Made by a program: the position numbers and the translations under genes. Positions 6,735-12,989 of a DNA stretch of 12,989 nt are shown here, one piece after another (the stretch's first letter is position 1; every line of letters starts with the position of its first letter). Source of the stretch: JAOAFX01 sp965649105. Lineage in GTDB: Bacteria; Hydrothermota; Tepidihabitantia; SM23-42; JAOAFX01. The notes below the pieces were generated by a model that was not told the DNA's origin, made no database searches, and saw nothing but the letters and a program-made list of their open reading frames with translations. The stretch is from assembly GCA_965649105.1 (NCBI GenBank), contig CBFGJP010000071.1, positions 1-12,989 of the forward strand, written 5' to 3'.

Positions 6735-8912
6735 TTATATAGCTTCTTTTTTCTTTAACAAGTCTCTACTAGCTGTCGCAAGCAACGGGTCTTTCTGAGC
6801 GGCAATTTTCTTCAAAAGTTCTATTGCTTTTGGAGTACCAATTTTTGCGAGGGCATTTAAAACCAATAATTTTGTTTCCTGGATTAGTTCACCCTTAAAG
6901 AATGGCCGTTCTTCTAAAATTGCAGTTAAATGATCAATAATTGTATCGTCGCCCTTTTCACCAAGGACTTCAATGACCGATCTTCTGAATTGTTCTTCTT
7001 TTTCATCCGGAATAGTTTTACGCTGCCTTAACCAAGAAGCAATATAAAGCAATCTATTTTTTACATCTTCTTTAGGTAGTAACTTTACCGCTGCAAGTAA
7101 TACTGAACGATGTGAACTTTGTAGTCCAAGTTTTATATATTCGTAAGACTTTTCAGTGCCAATTTTACTCAAACTCTCAATGACTGCAAGTTGTACCCTT
7201 TCATCTCTGTCTTCCATAAGTTTACCCAGATGCTCAATAGCTACGGATGCTTTAAGCTCACCCAATATATATATACCATTCCTTTTAATATACCACTCAG
7301 ATGAATTAAGCAATTTTAATGCCTCAGGAATAACCTTTTCACCAATACGGATTAAAATATCAATGATCTTCATTCTAACTGTTTTGTCGTCCGCATCCTT
7401 TAAGGTTTCTATAAGAATCGGTAGCGAATAATCTCTCATTGCAATCAATGCCTCTCTTGCCTCAACATACGAACCCTGATCCCACAAAAGTGAAACGAGC
7501 TCAGGCAGATAACTCTGGTCTTTTATCTCAGCAATTATTCTGATAACAAGATGCTTCTTGTCAAGTAATGATTTTTCTTTGCGTATGAGATGCCTGCTGA
7601 ATTTTTTGGAAATAAATTGCATAATTTCTTCACGCTGCTGCTTTTGCGCAATAAAATATAATTCTTTAAGGCTATCCAATATCTTCTTAAAAATACTTAT
7701 ATCCTCTTCACTATCACTTAATGTATCTAAACGGTCAACCAGCAATCTGACAAGTTCATAACTTTTGCTCTCAAAAATTTTATTACTCAATTCCATAAGT
7801 TTATCGATTGCTTCAGCCCGCTTTTGTGCTGATGACTCCCTCAATTGTGGAAATAAACTCCTCATTTGCTGTTCTAAATTTTTTTCCATTATTTTATCGG
7901 CAACCTCGGACCCCTTTGTTGCCTTCATTTCACTCATCAATCTTGCAACAATTTTCTCAAAATTTATCTCCGGGACATTAACCCGTATTGAAGAAAGTAT
8001 ATCGGGCAATCGCGTGCCCGTAATATTTTTTAAGATATCAACAATTTCATCTTCTACATCGGGTGTTTTTTCCTTCACCTTGGTTACAATAATATCAATA
8101 ATATCTTCGTCAGCCATGGTTGGGATCAAACTTTTGAAAAGTAGGGCAAGTTTTTTATTCTCAGTTTTATACCGAACAATATTCTTTTTAATCGTTGGAG
8201 AAAGAACTGCAAGCATACGCGAAAATATAACGGCATATTCGTCCCATCTTTCTTCTCCATATTGATCGGCAATCATTCCGGCAAGTTTTTCAAGTCCATT
8301 TATTACCTTATGAGTTTGGATCTCCACTGATTCATTACCCAAAACACCGATTCCAGCAAGAAAACTACCGAGTTGTTTGATTCGTTCTTCTTCACTCCAT
8401 GTTTGTTGCGAAATGACAAGAGATTCTAAAAAATTTGTCCAATCAAGTTGTTTTATTTCCTCATCCGAGGAAACAACACCAACCCGATATTTATTTATCT
8501 TTATACTCAAAATACCACGCGCCCTAACCAGAGCAACAATATCCCCATAATCCGCGAGGTCTGCTGGAGTAGCTGCCATCGCTAAAAAGAATGCCCGAAT
8601 TTCATCCTCCGGTGCATTTATATCAAATGTAATACTTTTTACCCCAAGGCGGGTAAATCTATCAACAAGACTTTTTACAAGTGGCAGTTTTTTTGATTCA
8701 AACCTATCTTCGCCCATCATCAAAACATCCTCTATTACGACAACCGATATTGATTCCTGTTCCATGGGCAGTTCTTTCATCAGTATCTTTATCCGTTGAA
8801 CCACTGGTTCCAGCGATGGATGACCCTTTGGATAAATACGACAGATATTGATACCAAGTCCCAATTGTTTAATAAAATCAGTTTTAAATTCAATCGTCTG
8901 AGCCTCAGTCAT
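6735..8912 (-). CDS. HEAT-repeat protein, third gene of the cyclase operon
   Basis: This 725-residue soluble protein of unknown role is most likely a scaffold or regulatory partner. An N-terminal domain of about 150 residues begins with a GLGINICRIYPKGHPSLEP stretch (18-36), a pattern I associate with the start of other bacterial HEAT-repeat proteins. It continues with alternating strands and helices to about residue 145. The middle (about 160-460) is helical and charged. From about 465 to 720 there are HEAT-type helical pairs, recognisable from repeated units such as LPILIETLKDADDKTVRMK, VIPEALKLLNSSEWYIKRN and AIEHLGKLMEDRDERVQLA, each ending in a leucine-rich helix and a G-E/K turn (IGEK, LGEL, IGTE, LGEK, IGTP). 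No enzymatic motif, signal peptide or membrane segment is visible. It starts two bases after the stop of the small cyclase-domain gene and has a Shine-Dalgarno sequence overlapping that stop, so translation is probably coupled. The 3' end faces the tRNA; no terminator is visible. Confidence 0.88.
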   Translation of the reverse strand: MTEAQTIEFKTDFIKQLGLGINICRIYPKGHPSLEPVVQRIKILMKELPMEQESISVVVIEDVLMMGEDRFESKKLPLVKSLVDRFTRLGVKSITFDINAPEDEIRAFFLAMAATPADLADYGDIVALVRARGILSIKINKYRVGVVSSDEEIKQLDWTNFLESLVISQQTWSEEERIKQLGSFLAGIGVLGNESVEIQTHKVINGLEKLAGMIADQYGEERWDEYAVIFSRMLAVLSPTIKKNIVRYKTENKKLALLFKSLIPTMADEDIIDIIVTKVKEKTPDVEDEIVDILKNITGTRLPDILSSIRVNVPEINFEKIVARLMSEMKATKGSEVADKIMEKNLEQQMRSLFPQLRESSAQKRAEAIDKLMELSNKIFESKSYELVRLLVDRLDTLSDSEEDISIFKKILDSLKELYFIAQKQQREEIMQFISKKFSRHLIRKEKSLLDKKHLVIRIIAEIKDQSYLPELVSLLWDQGSYVEAREALIAMRDYSLPILIETLKDADDKTVRMKIIDILIRIGEKVIPEALKLLNSSEWYIKRNGIYILGELKASVAIEHLGKLMEDRDERVQLAVIESLSKIGTEKSYEYIKLGLQSSHRSVLLAAVKLLPKEDVKNRLLYIASWLRQRKTIPDEKEEQFRRSVIEVLGEKGDDTIIDHLTAILEERPFFKGELIQETKLLVLNALAKIGTPKAIELLKKIAAQKDPLLATASRDLLKKKEAI

Positions 8913-8914
8913 AT

Positions 8915-9556
8915 TTACCTCAGTTTCAATTTATAAGCACGAACTGAAATATAATTTTCAATCATTTCTCCATATTCTTCATATTCAAAGAAAGAACGAG
9001 TAGCCTGATAAAGTGATTCTCCAACCAATACCGTATTACTTTCCGCACTTTTTTGCAAAACAAGACTCTTAGCGAAGCCCTCGGTCACAATGATTGCATT
9101 ATGCAGATCACCCTTTATGTTATATATCGATGCAGGTGCCAATTCTAAGCCACATTTTATTTTACATTTTTCTAAAGATTGGAAACTCTCATCGCATTCC
9201 TTAACCTTCTTAATTATTTCCTCAACAGCCATAATGGAAAGATGTGGGGCGTAACCGCTTTTCCGGTTTAAACCAAAAATACCAACAATTTCATCACCGA
9301 TGACCTGATATAGTAAACCTTTATATTTCTCAATAGTTGTGTAGAAACTATTAAATAGATTATTTAAAAAGTTCATCACATCTTCCGCAGTCATATTTTC
9401 ACTTAATCCTGTGAACCCCGATAAATCCGCGCGCAGAAAAGTTAGTGGTAATTCCTCAAGGGGTAATGTTTTTGCTAAAGAAAGAAGCTTACCACAATAA
9501 GGACAGAAATTGGCTTTTTCAGGCAATATATTTTTACATACAGGGCAATTTGACAT
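8915..9556 (-). CDS. Zinc-ribbon plus class III nucleotidyl cyclase domain, metal-binding (C1-like) type
   Basis: The 213-residue protein begins with a zinc ribbon, Cys4/Cys7 and Cys18/Cys21 (CPVC, CPYC), then a class III cyclase homology domain from about residue 36 to the end. Both metal-ion aspartates are present: Asp44 in RADLSGFTG and Asp88 in QVIGDEIVGIFG. Other catalytic positions are lost in my alignment to the family. The adenine-contacting Lys is Gln84, the Asp/Thr position is Ile155, and the transition-state Asn and Arg are Ala162 and Val166. Alone it should not form a complete active site as a homodimer. It could supply the metal-binding half in a heterodimer with the upstream gene's cyclase domain, which shows the opposite pattern. 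It starts immediately after the upstream TAA stop (TAAATG, zero spacing) with GGAG six bases before the ATG. No membrane segment. A purely structural or regulatory pseudo-cyclase is the alternative. Confidence 0.85.
   Translation of the reverse strand: MSNCPVCKNILPEKANFCPYCGKLLSLAKTLPLEELPLTFLRADLSGFTGLSENMTAEDVMNFLNNLFNSFYTTIEKYKGLLYQVIGDEIVGIFGLNRKSGYAPHLSIMAVEEIIKKVKECDESFQSLEKCKIKCGLELAPASIYNIKGDLHNAIIVTEGFAKSLVLQKSAESNTVLVGESLYQATRSFFEYEEYGEMIENYISVRAYKLKLR
8918..8921 (-). promoter_or_regulatory. Shine-Dalgarno sequence of the HEAT-repeat gene
   Basis: GAGG on the minus strand, five bases before the ATG at 8912. It lies just before the TAA stop of the upstream gene and supports both this start and translational coupling. 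It contrasts with the first genes of transcription units in this window, which lack such a sequence. Confidence 0.7.
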
Positions 9557-12500
9557 TTAAATCTCCAGTAAACTTGTATATTCTTTCTTTTTGGTAAAAT
9601 ACGCACGATTTTCTGGATTCAGTCTCGATTTAATACCATCAAAAACATAAAGTGCCTTTCGCCCAAAATAATGTGACTGTTCTATCTCGTTTTGTTGATA
9701 ATAAAATAGAGCAAGTTTCCAAAGTGCCTGGCCAATCAAAGGTGGATATTTTAATGTCTCACTGATATTAAGTGCATCTTTTAAATAATCTATTGCCTTT
9801 ATCTCATCAATATCGGAAAGGACTATATAACAATAAAACTCAATCTCTTTATTGTTTAACTTCTGTGCCAGATTTAATGCATTATTAATAAATTCCCTTG
9901 CCCTCTCCACCTGATTCATATTTATTAAAATCAAAGATTTTTTTAGATTAATCTCTGCCAGTAAATTATCACGCACCAGCAAGGAAATCTTTTTATTTAT
10001 AATATTTAAGTAACGATTAACTTCTGCCTCATTTTTTTGTATCGTCTCAATTATTGCTAAATTAAGTGCAGATTTTAAAGTAATTTCAAAACCAATTTCC
10101 TCCGTCAGACTGAATGCTTCCTGAAAATATTGTTTTGCTTTTTGTATATTTCCCACTTGATAATAATTTTCTCCGACTAAATATTTCAATTCCGCCAGGT
10201 TGAGTATTTCATTCTCTTTTACTAATTCACTTTGTGCATAATTTAGATATTCAAAACAGAGCTCATAATTTCCTAATTTTTGATGCATTTTCGAAAGGCT
10301 CAACAAACATGGTAGTTCGCCTTCTTTATAATTGTTGCTACGGGCGGTTGCCCAAGCGAGATTATAGTTCAATAGACTTTTCTCAGGCTCGTTTTTTGCC
10401 TGATAAAGATTACCCAGACCAATATAGAGTAATGTAAGAATATCAACCATCTGGCCATTGCAATTTTCAATTGCACCGATGTACTCTTCTTCCGCCCTTG
10501 TAAATTCGCCCAATAAATAACAGGCAACGGCTAAGCGCTCGGTGAAAAGAAGATTCCATCTTAAAAAATTCAGTCTGCGGGTGTTCTCTACACCCTGCTC
10601 GGCTATTGTTTTCATCCGTTGAATATCACCTCGTAATTCATAGAGGTCGCTAAGATTTAATTGACACTCAAGTGTTTTTTCAACATCAATTGCGCCGGGG
10701 TGTTCTTCTTCTATTCTCAAGACGGTATTATAGAAATTCATTGCTGGCTCAATTGAATATAAAATTTTTGCTTTGTCGCCCGATAATTTAAAATAATATC
10801 CGGCCTTTTCGAATTTCTCGCAGGATAGAAATTGCTGAGCAAGAATTTCGTAATACTCAGGAAGACAATCTGCATAAATATTTTCGAGTAACTCTGCAAT
10901 TTTCTTGTGGATTTCTTTTCTTTTCTTAATCGGTAGGGTTGTATAAACAGCATCCCGCAACAAATTATGTCTGAAAATATAAACTGGATCTTCGCTGTTC
11001 CGAAACTGAATAATATAATCTTCGTTTATCAAATAATCAAGTCGTTCCTGTATGTCAGGAATATTACCCAGAAGGTTTGTAATGACCTTTCGCGTAAAAC
11101 TGTACCCCACAACCGATGCATAATCAATCAATAAGCGATGAGCCGGAGAAAGGGCATCTATACCAGACATCACAACACCGTACAGGTCATCAAGAAAAGG
11201 TAATCGTCTTTCTTTTTCCAGATACCATTTTCCGTCTTCGGTTTGTTTGATTAACTGGGTCTTTTTCAAATTTCTTATTGTTTCAATAACAAATAATGGA
11301 TTGCCGCCGGACATACGAAATATGAAATCTGTAAGTTTTTCATCTACCTCACATTTTAATACATATTTAATCAAATCTTTAACTGTTTCAAACGAGAGAG
11401 GAGCCAAATTAATGACTTCAAAGGGCTGATTCATTTTATCACTAGTATTTTCTATAAAATTAACCATTAACAAAAAAATGGGAAAATCCGAGAGTTCATT
11501 AACAAAATAGTTAACCAGCATTTTACTCAGATTATCTGCCCGATTGAATTCTTCAAAAATCAAAATTAATGATTTTTCATTACAAATTACCCTGAGAACA
11601 TTTTTTACTGCGCTAAAAATTTCTTCCTGTATCTTTTGTAATTTATCGCCCCAAATCCTCCGCATATCTGTCATAAAAAGATGTTTTAACCCTTTTGCAT
11701 CCTGTAATGTCAGATTATTGTTTAACACAAATTGGTCGATTTTTTCCTCAATTTTTCTTACATCATCATATTCACCAAGATTTAAAAGTTTACGGAAAAA
11801 CAATTTAAATGGATAATATGGAGTATGGATCTCTACTGCACAATAACTTTCAAAAACATTATAATTCCTGTCCAGTTTAATATATTCTATAAATTCTTCT
11901 TTAAGTCGGGTTTTGCCAATACCCATTTGGCCAGTTATCGCACAAATTTTAAGAGTCTTTGATTCTTTTACCATTCTAACAGCGTTTACCAATTTTTCAA
12001 ATTCCTTTTCCCTTCCCAACAATGGAAATTTTGATACTACAGTTTTTCGTTTTTCTTTTAATAATCCTTTAAGTCTATAGATTTTAATAGTTCCGGTTCT
12101 ACCCTTCACTATTCGTTCTCCAACGAAATCAACATCTACAATATTAGAGACTACTTCGTAAACAGCATTACTTAAATATATCTCCTCCGGTGGGCAAATT
12201 TGAGTTAATCTTGCTGCTACATTAACCGCATCGCCAATAATTGTTAAATAAGAAAGTTTCTCTATAACATAACCGAAAAATACCCAACCAGTATTAACCC
12301 CAAAAGATATATGCCAGTCACCGAATTCATTTTTTGTAATTTTATCATTATAATATTCCTTTATGGCTAAAATACATTCTATTGCCCTTTCGGGATCATC
12401 GCGATGTGACCTCGGAATACCGAAGGCCGCAAGGATACGATTATCAGGAAAAATCTTGTTAGCAAAACCTGAATATTTTTTTATAATATTTTCGAACTCA

Positions 12501-12739
12501 TCCATTGCCTCAGCAAGATAAATTGCATTCTGTCGTATTTTTGCTTTATCGACAGTCGTTTCGGTATTGATAAAATTTACAAAAAATATAGTTGCGATGC
12601 GGGACTCTCCGCCCAATAATTTAACATGCTCACTTTCGTCTTCAGTTTCTTCAGAATGAATGAGTTTTGCCCCACAATTAGAACAGAATACATAGGTCTC
12701 CAAAATTTTTGAATATCCGCAAAATTTACACTCCCTCAT
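9557..12739 (-). CDS. Zinc-ribbon / class III cyclase (C2-like) / AAA ATPase / TPR protein
   Basis: This 1060-residue soluble protein has the domain order of soluble adenylyl cyclases with one cyclase domain. It starts with a zinc ribbon, Cys4/Cys7 and Cys19/Cys22. A class III cyclase domain follows at about 45-225. The first metal Asp is replaced by Asn55 (FFVNFIN), while Asp99 remains in NKIFPDNRILAAFG. The adenine-contacting Lys95, the Thr165 typical of class IIIb enzymes, and transition-state Asn172 and Arg176 (IIGDAVNVAARL) are present. An AAA_16/STAND-type ATPase begins with LGREKEF at 241-247. Its Walker A is GQMGIGKT at 270-277, a Walker B-like segment LILIFEEFNRAD is at 391-402, and a following winged-helix-like part contains FRHNLLRDAVY (589-599). 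From about 630 to 1040 there are TPR-type helical pairs. Lacking Asn-to-Asp at 55, it probably needs a partner for catalysis; the 213-residue product of the next gene is the obvious candidate. It heads the operon. Confidence 0.92.
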   Translation of the reverse strand: MRECKFCGYSKILETYVFCSNCGAKLIHSEETEDESEHVKLLGGESRIATIFFVNFINTETTVDKAKIRQNAIYLAEAMDEFENIIKKYSGFANKIFPDNRILAAFGIPRSHRDDPERAIECILAIKEYYNDKITKNEFGDWHISFGVNTGWVFFGYVIEKLSYLTIIGDAVNVAARLTQICPPEEIYLSNAVYEVVSNIVDVDFVGERIVKGRTGTIKIYRLKGLLKEKRKTVVSKFPLLGREKEFEKLVNAVRMVKESKTLKICAITGQMGIGKTRLKEEFIEYIKLDRNYNVFESYCAVEIHTPYYPFKLFFRKLLNLGEYDDVRKIEEKIDQFVLNNNLTLQDAKGLKHLFMTDMRRIWGDKLQKIQEEIFSAVKNVLRVICNEKSLILIFEEFNRADNLSKMLVNYFVNELSDFPIFLLMVNFIENTSDKMNQPFEVINLAPLSFETVKDLIKYVLKCEVDEKLTDFIFRMSGGNPLFVIETIRNLKKTQLIKQTEDGKWYLEKERRLPFLDDLYGVVMSGIDALSPAHRLLIDYASVVGYSFTRKVITNLLGNIPDIQERLDYLINEDYIIQFRNSEDPVYIFRHNLLRDAVYTTLPIKKRKEIHKKIAELLENIYADCLPEYYEILAQQFLSCEKFEKAGYYFKLSGDKAKILYSIEPAMNFYNTVLRIEEEHPGAIDVEKTLECQLNLSDLYELRGDIQRMKTIAEQGVENTRRLNFLRWNLLFTERLAVACYLLGEFTRAEEEYIGAIENCNGQMVDILTLLYIGLGNLYQAKNEPEKSLLNYNLAWATARSNNYKEGELPCLLSLSKMHQKLGNYELCFEYLNYAQSELVKENEILNLAELKYLVGENYYQVGNIQKAKQYFQEAFSLTEEIGFEITLKSALNLAIIETIQKNEAEVNRYLNIINKKISLLVRDNLLAEINLKKSLILINMNQVERAREFINNALNLAQKLNNKEIEFYCYIVLSDIDEIKAIDYLKDALNISETLKYPPLIGQALWKLALFYYQQNEIEQSHYFGRKALYVFDGIKSRLNPENRAYFTKKKEYTSLLEI
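9563..9566 (-). promoter_or_regulatory. Shine-Dalgarno sequence of the small cyclase-domain gene
   Basis: GGAG on the minus strand, six bases before the ATG at 9556, inside the last codons of the 1060-residue gene. The stop and start abut as TAAATG, so termination and re-initiation are likely coupled, which would help keep the two products in fixed ratio. Confidence 0.75.
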
Positions 12740-12747
12740 AGTAACAT

Positions 12748-12775
12748 ATTTTACACAAAACTGCTAAAATGTCAA
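12748..12775 (-). promoter_or_regulatory. sigma70-type promoter of the cyclase operon
   Basis: On the minus strand TTGACA (12770-12775), a 16-base spacer and TAAAAT (12748-12753) lie upstream of the ATG at 12739, with only eight bases between the -10 box and the ATG. No Shine-Dalgarno sequence is present. The arrangement and both hexamers are the same as at ftsK, so a leaderless or nearly leaderless mRNA is predicted. Confidence 0.78.
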
Positions 12776-12989
12776 TAATGTAATACAGAGTTTCAAGGCA
12801 TGGTATCCACCCCAAGAAATATTCTGGGTTGAATAAATGCTTCGCAAAAAATTTTTTAAATCCGAAAGGCAAATATGACCACATTAGAGGCTAAATACCC
12901 AAGTGCAATTCGTAAGTAAATTGTGGAATTTTTCAGGGTGGGAGGCAATGGGATGGGGTATGCGAAAAGGGAGGGTGGTTTTAGTGAAA
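12776..12989. other. Right-edge intergenic stretch with G-rich end
   Basis: No convincing gene is visible. A 14-codon plus-strand reading frame (ATG 12875 to TAA 12919, MTTLEAKYPSAIRK) has AAAGG five bases before it and could be a tiny peptide or chance. A second plus-strand frame is open from 12888 to the window edge with a GTG at 12903, but has no ribosome site. A hairpin with a bulged A (CCC-A-AGAA / TTCTGGG) sits at 12811-12828 without a T-run. From about 12935 the plus strand becomes G-rich with repeated GGG runs, unlike the rest of the window. Confidence 0.4.

Noticed and set aside
7765..8265. 166-codon plus-strand open frame opposite the HEAT-repeat gene
   Set aside because: It is antisense to a clear HEAT/solenoid protein, has a Ser/Ile/Leu-rich composition typical of the reverse of a charged helical gene, and has no promoter or ribosome site.
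12811..12828. Hairpin with bulged A as a possible terminator
   Set aside because: It has no T-run on either side, lies upstream of a promoter, and has only seven pairs.
12888..12989. Plus-strand open frame running to the right edge (GTG at 12903)
   Set aside because: It has only ~29 codons after the GTG, no Shine-Dalgarno sequence or promoter, and odd Gly/Trp-rich content; without the sequence beyond the edge it cannot be supported as a gene.

Overview
The window is A+T-rich, densely packed bacterial DNA, probably from an uncultured Gram-negative-type lineage. A candidate phylum resembling WOR-3/Stahlbacteria is possible, but that is an impression from gene style and not a demonstrated assignment. 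Evidence for Bacteria is a complete FtsK/SpoIIIE translocase, GAF-GGDEF signalling, sigma70-type promoters (TTGACA / TATAAT) and a bacterial tRNA. No mobile element, CRISPR array or rRNA is visible.

Layout, left to right. The 3' end of a nitroreductase-family gene (+, cut by the window edge) is followed by a complete ftsK (+, 346-2643). It converges on a UbiA-superfamily prenyltransferase with an extra N-terminal membrane half (-, 2676-4214). Upstream of that on the same strand is a soluble triple-GAF diguanylate cyclase (-, 4238-6244). About 390 bases without a recognisable gene follow, then a tRNA-Thr(CGT) (+, 6634-6706) with its own strong promoter and two mismatches in the acceptor stem. 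The right half is a tight three-gene operon read leftward from 12739: a zinc-ribbon / class III cyclase / ATPase / TPR protein (1060 aa), a small zinc-ribbon / class III cyclase-domain protein (213 aa), and a HEAT-repeat protein (725 aa). The first two genes abut with zero spacing and the third starts 2 bases after the second. The last ~210 bases hold no convincing gene and end in an unusually G-rich stretch.

The most interesting point is the operon. By motif alignment, the two cyclase domains are degenerate in complementary ways. The small protein keeps both metal-binding Asp residues but lacks the Lys/Thr/Asn/Arg set. The large protein keeps Lys/Thr/Asn/Arg but has Asn in place of the first metal Asp. 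This is the division of labour between C1 and C2 halves of mammalian adenylyl cyclases. The large protein also has the cyclase-ATPase-TPR order of soluble adenylyl cyclase (ADCY10). The operon could therefore encode a split, obligately heterodimeric cyclase with a HEAT-repeat partner. This is inference from motifs.

A second pattern concerns expression. Three transcription units (ftsK, the GGDEF gene, the cyclase operon) carry TTGACA-16 bp-TA(T/A)AAT promoters whose -10 boxes end only 5, 11 and 8 bases before the ATG, with no Shine-Dalgarno sequence. The two operon-internal genes have clear Shine-Dalgarno sequences. This suggests leaderless or near-leaderless first genes and SD-led internal genes.
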